A stretch of 64,000 nt of DNA from Patiria miniata (taxonomy: Eukaryota > Echinodermata > Asteroidea > Valvatida > Asterinidae). Position 1 is the stretch's first letter, and each line of letters begins with the position of its first letter. The stretch lies in contig NW_024037049.1 of assembly GCF_015706575.1 (NCBI RefSeq), forward strand, positions 7,778,852 to 7,842,851, written 5' to 3'. Below are positions 31,025-44,262 of the stretch, piece after piece. Position numbers and translations under genes: made by a program. The notes beneath the pieces are model-generated. The model was not told the origin of the DNA. It saw nothing but the letters and a program-made list of their open reading frames with translations, and did not search any database.

Positions 31025-33960
31025 TCCCCCCTCCTATGTGGGACAAGTCTGTGAGAGAATACTTACCCAAATAGCAACTACATTTGCATATTTCCCTTTG
31101 CTGGCAAGCCAATTCGCTAAGCATTTAATTGCACAATAATGCGCCTCTTGGCACCCACCCATGATGCCATGCGGCGTCGCCGCCATATTGAATCTGTCTC
31201 TTTTCTCGTGCCAGTCAAGAAGGTAACTAGCCGAGCTTAGAGTGTGGGAAGTGGGCGGGATGCTATTTGGGTAAGTATTCTCTAGTAGACTCATCCCACA
31301 TGACTTGGGGGGGGGGGGGTGTCTACTTCGTTCATCTTACCCAAATAGCAACTACATTTGCATAGAATTGCAGGGTGACAGGCGCAAATGGGTGAATTGT
31401 GTTCTCTTGTAGACTCGTGAACTTTCTTTCTAAGAGAATACAAACTCACCACAAGGGAGGTGCTCCTGTTATGTCTTAGGAGGTTTCCTCTCTTGTCGTG
31501 CTCCTTTTTGATGAGGACATACCCGCTGACAGGACTGTCTGTCCTGGTGCGCCCTCGGTTTGGAGCACATCTTTGAGGTACCAAGATGTGAACGTGGAGG
31601 ATTTCCAACATGCTGCCTTCGTAATGTCTTCGAGGGGAACTCCCCTGAAGAAAGCCCATGATGTTGACAGTGCTCGCACTGTATGAGTATGAGGCTTCTG
31701 TTTAGATGAACCCTTGTCCGTTGAAGGCCAATGCGGGTTTGCTGATTTAATCACCGACACTATCCATCGAGCAACGGTGTCACGTGAAGCAGCACAGTGT
31801 GAATGTCTTGTTGTTATGAACAGTTGTGAGGTCCTCTCACGTAGTGCCTTGGTCTGGCTGATGTACCATTTAAGAGCCTGCACCGGGCACCAGACTTTGT
31901 CGGTAGGGATAGCCGATATTGTACATATTTCTGGTACGAAAATATCCAGAGGTGTAAAACGGATGGATTGGTTTTTAGTCAGGAAGGCTGTTGAGGGAAT
32001 GAGTCGGATGCCTCCTGGTTCCCAAGGAATGTGTCCTGGTTCAACCGAAAGGGAGTGGAGTTCACTCCTTTTGCGAGAGGTGGCTACAGCCAGGAGAAAC
32101 ACTAGTTTAAGAGTCATGTGGTACAATGAAGCCTGGCCCAGGGGCTCCAAAGGGGGCTTCATTAATGACTGTAGGACTTGGTTGAAGTCCCAAGAAGGTA
32201 TAAGATTTCTTATTGGGGGATGCTCAAAAAACATTCCTTTTTGTTGTTTGAGATCACTGAACCATCTTCAAATCCGTTGTGGAGAGCGGAAAGGGCCGAC
32301 CAGTAGTTCTTGACTGTTGCTACGGTCAGACTGTGATTGTAAAGGTACAGCAAAAAATCACCGACCAATGTCAGAGAAGCTGAGGTTTGATCACTAGACT
32401 TTGTTAGTAGGGATATTGATGGCTGTTGCATTGTAATAGTAGGGCATTGATGGCTGTTGCATTGTAATAATGCCGAAGTCTTGAGTCGTAAAGTAGAGGC
32501 TTGGCGGCAGTGTGCTACGAGAGCTGCAGCGTCTTGAGAAAGGCCTGCTGCTCTGAACAATTCTTGCGCAGAGGCCAGCAAGTTAAATGAAGGTCCCATG
32601 GGGCTGGATGAAGATTAAGGGACTGCAGTTTGAATATGAAGTCCACTCTCTGAGGTAGTATCCACGGAGTGCAAACTGCCAGCCTGATCAGCCTCGGAAA
32701 CCAGGGTTGGTGTGGCCAGAATGGGGCTACTAACAACATTCAGCATGTCTCCTGTTCTAAATTGTTTAGGACCTTTGGAAGCAAGGATATTGGTGGGAAA
32801 GCATATGCGAACATCCCGATCCATTTTATTGCTAGTGCGTCCACTGCCCATGCTTTGGGGTCTGGGCGCCGTGAGCAAAATACTGGGAGCTGAGCACTGA
32901 TGGCTGTTGCGAGGTTGGTGTGGGGTCTGTCGATATTGGTGAAGAGCAGACGGACAATCTCTCTGTTGAGTGTCCATTCTGTTAGAATTATCAAACCCCT
33001 AGACAGGGTATCCGGGATCTTGTTCTGATCTCCTGGAATGTGGAAGCATATAGTTGTATTTCTTCCTGGATGCACCAATGGAAGATGTCCCAAGTCAGTT
33101 AACACAGTTGGGGCGATCGGATGCCACCATGACGATTGATATACGGTTGTGTTGTCTGTGTGGATAGTATAGTCGTGTTCCCTAACGTGGCGCACTTCGA
33201 AGCTTACCCAACTTTCCTCGTTTAGTGTTGCCAAACCTCTTTGTTGACAAACCTCAAATTCATGTACTAAAATAATAGTTCTTTTACCTTATTAATGCTT
33301 GCTATTTAACCTCTGTGAAAAATTTTGGACCATGCTTGCCATCAGTCCAAACAGCACGAGCCATGCTCTTGCTGGGGCCACATTCTTTGAGAGAAACATG
33401 AGAACACAACATCGAAGATTTATGATACAATCTTTGGTTGGAGTCTATGTCTGCACCCAAAAAGACTGGATACTGTGTTGGGGTTGGGTGTGAATTTGTT
33501 TCATTGATAATAAAGCCGAGTTATGATGTCAGAGCCCATGTTGACTGGATCACATGTACGCCCTATGACTATCCAGTCGTCCAGATACATTAGGATTAGG
33601 ATGTTTCGTTTTCGTAAGCTTGCTGCTACTACTAGTGATATCCTTGTAAATACTCGAGGGGCTTTGGATAGACTGAATGTTAGTGTGATATTTATGATGG
33701 GGTGCCACTTGCCAGTCCCTTTCTTTGGAGTCAGGAAAAATGTTGACAAGAAACCGGTCTCCTGATACAACTTGATACAACATGCCTTAAATTTGTTTCT
33801 GATAATTTGTGACACAATACAGTTTGGCAACTTTGTTTTATCTGCATGAAAACAGTGTGTGAGAACGTCAAATATTTTATTCCCAAATGGACAGAAAAAC
33901 ATTACTCCATTCAATTCTACAGTCTTATGTAAATTGCCTGTTGAAAAAAATGACAACATG
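31025..33960 (-). mobile_element. DIRS-type (tyrosine-recombinase) retrotransposon, worn copy 2
   Basis: Treated as a fossil. Parts in order on the minus strand: reverse transcriptase remnant (33501-33960, with the YLDDW catalytic box), RNase H region (about 32740-33240), and a tyrosine recombinase domain (31476-32600) in which the R..H-x-x-R..Y pattern of the family is visible. Next come an internal complementary region (about 31250-31390) and an inverted end (31028-31300; AATACTTACCCAAATAGC and its complement GCTATTTGGGTAAGTATT). The gag end and the other terminal repeat are not seen. Broken in many places and clearly older than the copy at 52.95-57.28 kb. It belongs to a different lineage, since its terminal sequence differs. 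Confidence 0.8.
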
Positions 33961-34400
33961 TTAAAACATGTCAGATTTTAACATTGTCATTAAGCAAGTT
34001 TTTGTTTAAATTAATTTCACTTGTTTGGCCTCTTGGAACTTGCCACTAACGACATCTCCCAAAATGGGATGAGACTAAAACCATGCCCTGCCCCCTCCCT
34101 TGACGTCACATGACCCATGATGATGTAATCATGATGTCTCTTCGGGACACAAACTCACTATGGGGTCTTTACATAGGTTAGGTTTCATTAGAATACAAGT
34201 CTGTTTAAGGTCCAAAATGGCCCTGTTAAAAAAACATGTACAAAGTCTATGGGATTTGCGGTTGTACTAAAAAATGAAAAGAAAAACCAAATCAGAACAA
34301 AATCAATGCTTTTCCATTTTTAAGCAGAAAAACAAAACAAAAAATCTTAACAAAAACAAAGGCTGTTTCGGCATATGTGCTGACACAGCCAATGTTATAA
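33961..34400 (+). mobile_element. CRE-rich repeat fragment with 3' caps
   Basis: Contains CCTTGACGTCACATGACCCA, the TGTACAAAGTCTATGGGATT phrase common to these elements, a worn TGCTTTTCC...AGCAGAAAAAC end at about 34307, and an imperfect GGCTGTTTCGGC...TGACACAGCC hairpin at 34361-34390. Confidence 0.6.
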
Positions 34401-35660
34401 AATTTCTCCCTGGAATCTATTTTAAAATTTGTTGGGAGTCATGTAAACTTAATAAGATGATTTTAAAATCGACCAGACACGGTTCATATATAATTAAACT
34501 TTGGAAATTACTCAGATTATTATAAAATAAATGGGTTGATCATTACATTGATGTTAATTTTACCTATATCATTTATTATGAATTATTGGAGGGCTCCTTA
34601 AGTTTATTGGCAGTGGGTTATTTATTTCTGTACTCAGACAGAATGAAAAAAACATGGAATTGCCGATATCATATTTAAAATTCATTTCTAGCAAAAGTTT
34701 GACAACCGATTGAAAACATCTATACATTATATATATATATCCATGTTTAATGAGAAGCCACAGGTGCAGGTACTTCTGGAAAGTTTATTAATTAGGCTAA
34801 TGGCCAATGTGAAATCTCTTTGGTGCACAAGGACACCAGTTATAAGCAACCAATGAAAAAAAGAGATTCTGTGCAAAAAACTACATTTTTGATCTCCCTT
34901 TTTTGTTAGTCATTCCACTGACATGTTGCTTAGCTGAAGATTTGCTATAGCATGCCACAGCACCCTCCAGAGTCAGCACCTAAAATAGTCAGAGCCGAAG
35001 GGTGCAACCCTGTATTAAAATTCCCATAGACACTAGTGCTAAATGCCCATACTTCCAAATTCTTTTAAAAATACTCAGAACTCTCACAGGTATTTAAGCT
35101 GTACAGAAGGATGATGATCAACATAGTATCTTTCATTTTCTTTTCATTTTTTGGTGGGTTGACCATTGACTTATTTGAGATATTCTCACCCAAAGAAGAC
35201 GACCCCTTTTTTTCCCAAAGTGGAAAAGTAGCCATCTTGAAAAACGATGATGGCACATGGCAAAATAACACTGCTTTCGAGCCTAATTGCATCCAAAATT
35301 CTCAGAATTGAAAGCCTGAAGTCAAGGCCAGACTTTCATTGCCATATCTCTTCAATTCCCCAATTTTATGGCTCTCAGAACTCTCTACTATAGAATATTT
35401 TGAGGGTAAAACTTTTATTCATGACCTTGGTGGATAGATTTAGGCCTATTTACCGGTGTGCACCCTTAAGTGGCTGTCATCTTTGTTCTTAGAGTGAGTC
35501 AAACACCAAACGAGGAGCCCACTGTGGGGAAAGGTGGTTCAACAGATTTGGCTCCTTTTCCGGGTCCAGCCCCATTGCCTACATGAATGAAAGGAGAAAG
35601 AGACGGCGAAGAAGCCGGGGTTTGGAAAACTGCACCTTGTCTGCTTCCGGCACCAGGCCC
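34401..35660. other. Nothing recognised
   Basis: AT-rich sequence. Short open frames on both strands are unconvincing and no splice-compatible exon was found. Confidence 0.4.
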
Positions 35661-35665
35661 ACAGA

Positions 35666-35951
35666 CATGGGCGACGCCAGGATTTTTTCTAGAGGGTGGC
35701 AAAACAATATTTTTGCCAAAAAATGCTTGTATTTCTCAACACATTCTCGATTTATCAGTTTTAGAGGGGGGGCAGGGACATTTTGCCCCCCCCCAACTCA
35801 TTAAATTTACACCACTTTTGTCTTCGCGCCTCTTTTTCTTTTATTTTTTTAATTTTTTTTCTTCCTTTTTTGTTTTTTTGTTTTTGTTTTTGTTTGCTTT
35901 TCCAGGGGGGGCAAGTGCCCCCCCTGGCCCCTCCCCCTTGCGATGCCCATA
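35666..35951. mobile_element. Small hAT-type MITE (286 bp)
   Basis: Ends CATGGGCGACGCC and (reversed) TATGGGCATCGCA, flanked by the perfect 8-bp duplication CCCACAGA (35658-35665 and 35952-35959). The interior is T-rich with GGGGGGGCAAGTGCCCCCCC. It shares its internal GGGGGGCA..TGCCCCCCCTGGCCCC segment with the element at 40804-41182. Confidence 0.75.
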
Positions 35952-36192
35952 CCCACAGACTTTGTTTCGCTACGGCAGCAGAAATCCAAACCCTGGACGA
36001 AGCAATGAAGACGTTGTCCAGCGCAGCCTGGGCCCGGCTGTGGTGTATATAACAACGCTTATTGAAGAAACAGGGTACCACGCATAAGTTAAAATATGGC
36101 CCATGAACATGAACACAAAAAGTCTGGAAATATCGCCGAAAGAAAGTCACAAAATTGGAGCATTTTAACTGTTTATTTTGTTAAAAAGGTAT

Positions 36193-36357
36193 TTATTAAT
36201 GGGAATAACAGTGTGAGGATCCGGTCTTCACTGCGTGATAATGACCGGGTTTGGGGGTGACCGCTGTTAATGGACCGAGACGAAACAGCGGTCACCCCCA
36301 AACCCGGTCATTATCACGCAGTGAAGACCGGCTCCTTATACTGTTATTCCCTTAATA
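36193..36357. mobile_element. Hairpin MITE, almost perfect palindrome
   Basis: Arms of about 75 bp, the inner 57 or so identical: TTATTAATGGGAATAACAGT, GGTCTTCACTGCGTGATAAT, GACCGGGTTTGGGGGTGACC, GCTGTT, then a 14-base loop and the inverted copy ending ACTGTTATTCCCTTAATAA. The TTATTAA.GGGAATAA end is shared with the palindromic stretch at 48395-48900. Confidence 0.85.
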
Positions 36358-36409
36358 ACTCACTTGGCAGCATACAACAATGCAATTATTTTTGAAAGTT
36401 TATAATGCA

Positions 36410-38900
36410 GTATATGCTTGAGCGGTTCCAATCTTTCTAGAGCCGGTTCTGGTTCCCCAAAAAGAGCCAGTTCTGAGTCGAAATGTAAAGAATAACTGTG
36501 TCACCTTGTGAAGCTGTGCCCTGTGGATTTCGACATGCAATGCATGTTATTCCACTACGCATGTTTTCAAAGTGTCTTTTTCCTGTGAAACTGCGAGCTT
36601 TATTACTTTATTCTCTGTTCCTTTTCCATTATTTTATTTACCGCGGCGACACCACCATGCCGCCGAGAACAAACGATTCACTGCACAGCACTAGTACACA
36701 CACATGCTTTGCACGTACACACTGGTATCTTGCTTGCAATAAACACGTGGAACCGGTCGAGCGCTTGAACCGGCTCTGATGGACCTGTGTACAAATTTAC
36801 CCGGCTTTGATTCGAACGAGTCATGGGGGGGGGGGAGGCTGGATTGACTGCTTTATTATCTAGCAGGCATGGCAGCCTATTTTTCACCATGTGTGCCGAT
36901 CAGAAAGAAGTTTTACAAATGAAGCAAAGGAATAATTCATTTTCATGCAACGGTAGATTGGAGACTCGTATTGAGATGGGGATTTTTTTACATGTACCTC
37001 GGCCCACGGCTCGCGAAATCCAAATCTCAAAACAGCGCTGTACCCAGTTCATGGTCTGTAGAGCCAATTCTTGCGGCATGCACTCATCAGAGCCAGGGCC
37101 ATCAGAGCTGATTCCAGCACTCAGAGCCGGTGTGACAAAAAAATTGACTCATGTGAACAACGGACTCCTTTTTCGTGATCGTTCATTTTTCTAATTATAT
37201 ATGCAGGAGCATGCGCAATACCACCATGGGGTCCGTATTTTATAAACCTAAATTCATGCTACGCCGATTGTCCAAACAGACTAGTATTGGGTTCAATGCA
37301 ATGCAATGCATGCATGCATGCATGTCTCGTGGCCTGACCGCAAACATCGAGACTGAAGTTTCGAGACTGAGACCGAGACCAGCCCCTTCAAGGCGGACCG
37401 AGACCGAGACTGAAATGGTCCGAGACCGAGACAGAGACCGCGTATAATAAATAACAATAATCTAAATAAAAACAAGACACTAATTACAGCTAAACAGTCT
37501 GTTCTCGAGATGATGATGTTGATGGGAATGTGAAGGAAGTGATTGAAAGCTAGGAATAACTTGTACCTGCTTGTGCCATGCGAGTGCTTTTCATGTTTGC
37601 TTCATACCTTAAATTACAACATGACAACAGAATTTGTTATTGTCACAATCAATCAAAAAGAATGAAAACAATCAATTTAAAGGAGGGCAAAACCTAATTT
37701 GATGAACTCCATATATCTTTGCCACTTTTTTTTAAATATTTTTTTAAAATTATTTTTTAACTACTATAAAGTTTAAATCTGATGAAGAAACTCTAACTTA
37801 GGAGTATGACAATTTTTACTAATGTTGTGCAATGTTGAAATTTGACAAAAGTAAAAAGTTAAAGGTGGATGTTGCATCTGTTAAAGGAACTCGGACCCTA
37901 AACTCCACAGTCACCCCTTGGCTTCAGCTATGACTACTAACGGATATTTAAAGTCAACTTTAAGTTTACATTGGGCCTCCTTGTAAACCCGATTTCAAAA
38001 AAATTGGAGCAAGAAAATATTGAATTTTTTTTTCTTAATTTCCTTCATGGAATATAGACTTGTACATTTAGACCCAAAAGTTGAGAGATGGTAGCCAGAT
38101 ATGGATTTTTATTTTTCTGACTCAGATTTCGCTTTTTGAGGAATAATGGGGTGCTTCAAACGAGCAGCCAGAAAATGGAGTCTTATCATGCACTCTCATG
38201 GCAACAGTGAGTGGTAACTGGTAAGTGTGTGAATTCATTGCTGGAAAATCAGGTAGAAAAATGTACTCTTTCTCCAAAATACTATCCCAAATTAAAGAGA
38301 AGATTGGGGTCGAAAACGTCACTAATTTGGAGCACCTCATTATTTAAAAAATGAAAAAATACTTAAGTTAACGCCCACAGGGGTGGGCTGATAAATAATA
38401 CAATCCCCGAAAATGGTTGGCCCTTATTGCATAAAGTGGTACTGACTTTGTTTTATGTGCCCAACTCAAATGGCGACATTTTGGCTGGTCTCGACTCAAG
38501 ACCAGCCAAAATATCGAGACCAAAGGGGACTGAGATCGAGACCACAGCTCCCGAGACCGAGACCAAGACCGGCAAAAAGTGGTCTCGAGACCGAGACCAG
38601 TCTCGAGACCTCCAACACTGTCTCCGATCTTCGCAATGTATTTGGTTTATCCTCGCCGCTGTTTGGACCAGCAAGATCAAATGATGTCCCGGTGGTGAAT
38701 TCCTACACATGTAGCCAATTCTCGGCTCTGGGTTTTGTGCACAGAGAATGGGTAATTTAATCTGGAACCAATTGTTTTGGAGCTGGGACCGAGGATAGCG
38801 GGTACCCGGTTTCCAAAAAAAATTGGACTCGCGGTTCCAGTTCTCGTATTGGAACCGTGTAGAACCGGGGAACCGAGGGAACCTCCCAATACTAATGCAG
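36410..38900. other. Unassigned region with GAGCCGGTTC- and GAGACC-type degenerate repeats
   Basis: Words such as GAGCCGGTTCTGGTTCC (36438), GGAACCGGTCGAGCGCTTGA (36749) and AGAGCCGGTGTGAC (37122) recur in both orientations and suggest an old element whose ends cannot be fixed. GAGACC hexamers cluster at 37347-37440 and 38488-38612. No gene recognised. Confidence 0.4.
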
Positions 38901-39049
38901 TGGTGGATCCAGCTCAGCATTAATGAAAGCGAGGGGGGATGCCCAAAATGGAGGTGTCTTTAAAGTAACTGTATACATGTAACCAGCAGACAAGCAGACA
39001 AGCCATGCCCCTCCAAACAAATTATTTATGAAAATTAATAGCGTTGCTG

Positions 39050-39905
39050 TTGAAACCCCTCAGCAGGAGTTTGTCGCAAAGGGAACAAATTACAAGTAGT
39101 GGGATAATCATGTCTAACTGAAGTTATCATGCAGAAACCATTAACTCACCAGGGTGACCTTGACCTATGATCTTTTGACCCCCCAAACCGGTCCCAACTC
39201 GCCTACTCCCAAGGGCAACCACTACCGAAGTCAGATACCAAAATCTCATTTCTCACTAAAGTTATCACCCGGAAACCATTAACCTTTAACTCACCACGGT
39301 AACCTAGACCTTTGACCTTTTGACCCCCAAAACCAATCTCAACTTGCATACGCCCAAGGGCAACCCCCTACTGAAGTCAGATACCAAAATCTCATTTCTA
39401 AATCAACTTACCATCCAGAAACCATTAAGCTTTAACCCACCACGGTGACCTTGACCTTTGACCTGTTGACCCCAAACCAATCCCAACTTGCCTACTCCCA
39501 AAGGTACTCCCCTACCGAAGTTAGATACCAAAATCTTATTTGTAAATGAAGTTGTCATCCGGAAACCATTAAACTTTAACTCACCATGGTGACCTTGACC
39601 TTGACCTTTTGATCTCAAAACCAATTTCAACTTGCCTACTCCTAAGGGCAACCCCCTACCGAAGTTACACTGCCCCGAACAACATTTCTAACTCAAGTTA
39701 TCATCCGGAAACTAAGCTGCCCGGACGGACATCCCAGCCAGACGGAATTGTTGGGTGATAGCATCGTGTTCCCATAATCCCTTTTTCTAAAGATTCTCTT
39801 CCGGGGTGAGGTTTTTCTCTTGTAAAACGGATATAGGAACATAAGGACGGACGAAAGCCGTAGGCGATGACAATACCCTTCGTGCCTCTCGGCTGAGGGG
39901 TCAAA
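39050..39905 (+). mobile_element. Second 145-bp-monomer element with 3' hairpin cap
   Basis: A possible left tag ACCCCTCAGC (39055) is the complement of the right arm GCTGAGGGGT. Four monomers of about 144 bp follow, with CACC(A/C)(C/G/T)GGTGACCTTGACC-type boxes near 39148, 39292, 39438 and 39583, each followed by GACCTTTTGACCCC-type sequence. After GGACGGAC words comes the hairpin ATACCCTTCGTGCC / GGCTGAGGGGT (39874-39902). It shares monomer logic with 17930-18950 but not close sequence. Confidence 0.65.
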
Positions 39906-40795
39906 ACACAAAACAAGAAACCAATATATATATGGCAACAGACGGCTGCTGCTTTTAAGTATTTTTCTGCAGGATGTCAAGGAACATGGGTCTTGGAACT
40001 ACAGGTACGTGGAGAAAAGCATAAAATGTGAAAGCACCTTCGGACGGACTGTCCTCCATCCAGGGTGGATACTTCGTAGAACTTCTTGCCGCAGGGCTGA
40101 GGAGGAGTACCTGGTGGTTAGAGAACGCTGCGGTTTTGAGCCGAGTGAAGCAGAGCCGTACAGCTTGGGTAATATCCTTGTACTTGTTTTCATTAAACCA
40201 GTTATTCATTTTTATTTTTTTTTGTTAATATCAAAATAAGGACATCCTCTCAATGACTTCCATAGAGAGAGTGCTTAATATCTTTGACAAGTATACAGGT
40301 TTTGAGCTGTTTTGTGTTTACAATTTGCTCCATGAACATTTTTCTTAGCATTTTCTTAGTGAGCCAAGATAATGTCCTCTTTGACCTTGATTTGTACCCA
40401 ATAATATCGTACATAGCAGGGAATGAGAATACTTTGCCAATAATGCAGTTGAATCTTTGCAAGGAAGGTGTAAACATGTGTGGGTTTGAGGTTACACAAG
40501 GTGGATAAATATTGTTTGAGCATATTGGTAGCTTAATTGAAAAATCAATGCAATGTGAAAAGAGCGTCTTTCAGAACCAAATACTTATTCCAAGTTGACT
40601 GGCATTAGGCAATTTGTTTACAGATTACAGAGTGTTGCATCAAATTGCTAAAGGCGGAAAGGGTATTAAAATCAACCAGGAGATGAATCTAGTTGATAAC
40701 ACATTGCTATCATTTTATGTTATCGCCAGGATTTTGCATGTATTGTATACCCTCCTGTGGGTGATGCAAACTAGTGAGGGTTTGTTAAAGTACCA
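39906..40795. other. Nothing recognised
   Basis: No coding, RNA or repeat structure recognised. Confidence 0.4.
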
Positions 40796-40803
40796 TGTGG
40801 ATG

Positions 40804-41182
40804 CAGCAGCGTCACCAGACTTTTCAGTCTGGGGGGGCACAGGGGGGGCACCAGCATTTGATGGGGGGCACTTAGGTGGATACGGATCGCCGTCCTGGGG
40901 GAGGGGTCTAAGGGGAGGGGTGCCCCCTCCCCTTTGGAAAATTTTCGCATACGGAGGATGGGCTAGATGCAAAATGGTGCCACATTTGATGCTAAATTCG
41001 ATCTGAAGATATCTCCAGAAATTGCTATTTAACCAACTCAGATGATGGGAGTTGAATATAACAAAATATATATATATTTTTTTACCAACCCAAATCTCAG
41101 ATGGGGGGGCACTCGGGGGGGGGGACTAGGTTTTCCAGGGGGGGCACGTGCCCCCCCTGGCCCCCCCTTGGCGACGCCACTG
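40804..41182. mobile_element. Small hAT-type MITE (379 bp)
   Basis: Left end CAGCAGCGTCACC, right end complement CAGTGGCGTCGCC, flanked by the perfect 8-bp duplication TGTGGATG (40796-40803, 41183-41190). The interior carries GGGGGGGCACGTGCCCCCCC. Related to 35666-35951. Confidence 0.8.
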
Positions 41183-41190
41183 TGTGGATG

Positions 41191-42990
41191 AATGTCTGTT
41201 TGGAATATTTGTAGTTAATTATCATATTCGTCGGTATGCTTTTAAAGTCTTGAAATATATAGTCCAGCAGATTTGAACCTTTGCATGAAGGCAGGGTGAA
41301 TGGTGAGATGTGCATTATACATTGTTTGAGAATATTAGTGCAACTGATAAAGTAACGTGGTTTGCAACTTTGTAAGGCAGTTGGTACAAGGTGTGGTATA
41401 AAATAGAACCCTTTGCTCCGATCAACAGGCTCTGAGCGCCCTCAGGCGATAGTTTTGATGAGGTTGCTTTGATGAGGTTACATTTATTTAATGTTAAATT
41501 GTTGTAAGTCATAAGTTAGCACTGCCGGGTGGTTTGTACGTGAATCAGTGGGGGTTAAAGAATTGATCAAGTGCCCTATGTGGTTTATCCTATATTAGTC
41601 GTCAACCAATTGTATTGTATTCGATTTTCTTTCTTTCGAGTATCTGTGTATCATTGCTTAGAGGTGGTGGGGGAATGGAGTCAGGAATCAGTTATGATTA
41701 CTTTTGACATTGGAAAGTCAATACCGTTTGTAATGATCATATATACAGCACAGTGTACTTGTTTATTGAGGTAGGATGTGCCATAGGAGTGGTACTTAAT
41801 TGGTGGATAAAGGCGCTCTATACATGTATACAAGTTTTCGTTTTTATTTAGCCATGCCAATACGGTCCACTTGGTTTACATTTCTTGTCAGTGGATGCTG
41901 CCCGAGGCATGTGGCAGAGTACATGTTTAAGTCATTTATCAAGCCCAATTCGCAGTCGTGAAACACATGAGGCACTGGCCGCGTGGGAAGCTGTGTTGAG
42001 CGGTTTACAAACAGAAATTAGTAGTGTCTTTGCATAAGTGGCCCAGCTATTTTTGCTATGGCGTACTATTACACAAAGTGAGGCTGCAAGTATGCTTCTC
42101 CGGTGAATAATGCCACCTTTCGGCACATGTTCTGCTGCTTTTTGGCTTTAATTGAAGCTTCCCTTCATGTTTGGTGCTCTTTTCTTCTGTAGGTCGCGAT
42201 TCTCGCGTTTGGCATTTTCTTGGTGCCACGGAAGAGGCCGAGTTGAAAGTTTAATAACCAATGTGGAGATCAAACATAATGACAAACATGTTATTCTAGC
42301 ATCTGATTAATCCTCAAAGGGGCAGGTGTTTTAATCAAGACACAAGTGCATAAATTGGAGCACCTATGTTGTTTACTTGTATCACTATTGTTATTGTGAT
42401 CTTGGGTATCACAATCTTTTTGTAATGATCATGGTATCGTAATTGGAGTGATGGTTGTCATGGGTATCGCCTAATGTTTAATGTTCAGACTATGCACACT
42501 GTGTGATGTCGCGCAGAATGCACCTGGGGCATTGCGTAATGAATTTAGGACTACTGACTCACTGGTAGTATTGCGCATGCTTATTTGAGGATTGTGAACG
42601 TTCAACCAATGAAATGGTGAAAGGCACTGGATTTTTAAAGATTCCAAATTTCATGTGACACTGGAAAAGTGTTTAAGCCCAGCTAGCCATGTCTTTATTG
42701 TCCATTTAATACCGGCCATGTGACAGGCTCTTGACCAATAGGAATGGGTAAACTATCTTAGGTATTTATGAATACACAATACATAGGGAATAGGTAGTAC
42801 GTCACTTTAGAGCGGTAGTTTTCTTTATAGTATATTTTTTTCGATTTGTGAATCTCAATAAACACACTGCCACCAACATTTGCCTGCTAACTAAAACGTC
42901 AGGGTCCTAACTAATTCTCACTGGACTATTAGTAGAGCTTAGCATCAACATTAATTAGTGGTGGTGCATAGGGCAAGGTAGGGCCTACAG
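41191..42990. other. Nothing recognised
   Basis: No convincing exon on either strand. The stretch 42600-42900 has CCAAT-like words, a TATTTATGAATAC word and AATAAA, which could be a promoter/polyadenylation pair of an unidentified transcript or repeat, but no termini were found. Confidence 0.35.
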
Positions 42991-44262
42991 AATTTACTAA
43001 AATCCAAAGGGATTTTCTATTCTAGTAAGAAAACACTCACCTCTGTTTACCTACATTCGCATATCAGCGTGCATGTGCACAAACTTTTGCTGAAAAGAAT
43101 AGCGCCCAAGCCTCACCCTCCACGCCCACTACATGTCCCTTAAATAGGCACTTCAATGGGGTGTCGAATTACAAGAGTCAAAACCTCAACACACGCACAC
43201 ACAGAACCATGTACACGGGCTCATATGTCATTATGAACTTTGAAAAATCATAACAAAGCTCAACCGATTATTTTCAAATTAGGAGACGGTCGTTTTGAGT
43301 ATTTCCCGTGTACTTCCACCGAAATGTATTGTCTAATTCATTGTAGATCTGGTTTTGTGGCAACAGAAGTAACGCGGTGCCCATACTTCGCGATCACCTT
43401 CTCGTGCCGATCTTGAAGGTAATGACCCGGCACCGCTTTCGCGGCTCTTCGTGTGCACTCGAGTTTGGGGGTGAAATCTACAGAAAGGGAAACGAAAATG
43501 ATAGCACTTTTGGAGAGTTGCGTGTACGCACGTAGTTTGTGTGTACGGTGTGTGTGCACACGGTGCACCGTGGCTTGCCACCTTGCCACTGCAATGCCTG
43601 CCTGGATGCACTGTGTTGGTCAACCCGTCACTGGGCCACGTGGCATGCAATGTGCCTTGGCCCCGTGCCGTGGGACAAATGTTGCTTGAATCGTTCTGTC
43701 CGTTTCTGCGTCCAATTGCGGAGCTTTATTTCAGTGAAAATGTTCACCAAGGATAGTGAAAAGGTCGCTTGCTTATATTTTAGTGTAAATGAAAAACAAA
43801 GATGTAAAGTGACTGTCATATTTTTCACCATTTGCGATGCGACCATTTATTCCAGTTATTGACTTCGCCCCCAAAATGGAGTCTCAACCACTTCGCCCCA
43901 TATTCATTGCCATTATAGTAACAGCCATGTTGCCCAAATGTCAGTTCGCCCCAAATATTTCTCTGCGTATTTATTATCCGAAAATCTTAAAACAAACGGC
44001 TATATTCCGCTATTAAAATCATCATGATCATGTACATGTAATTCTTTTTATCCTACTTGAGTATGGGTAGTTTTTTTTGGTAGTTTTTTGGTAAACTGCA
44101 ACTTTCATTTATTTTTTATAATGATACATTTTTTATTCCTCCATGCCCAGCTGATGTGTACTGTAATAATCAGAAGTCTTAAGGTTAATTATTGTTGATT
44201 AATAACTCGTTGATTATTATTTTCAAATTAAATCAAATTAGGTTTTGCCCTTCACCGACGTT

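Noticed and set aside
35065-35292. Minus-strand frame as a further LRRC9-like exon upstream of 30861
   Set aside because: The product has no similarity in style to the known exons and no acceptor/donor pair in phase 0 was found.
42130-42950. Possible long terminal repeat (CCAAT-like words, TATTTATGAATAC, AATAAA)
   Set aside because: No paired copy, no clear ends and no internal genes next to it.
43333-43862. Overlapping open frames on both strands near 43.3-43.9 kb as a gene
   Set aside because: Several frames are open at once in a Cys/His-rich, CA-rich stretch, which points to base composition and not coding. The area borders an old DIRS-type copy.
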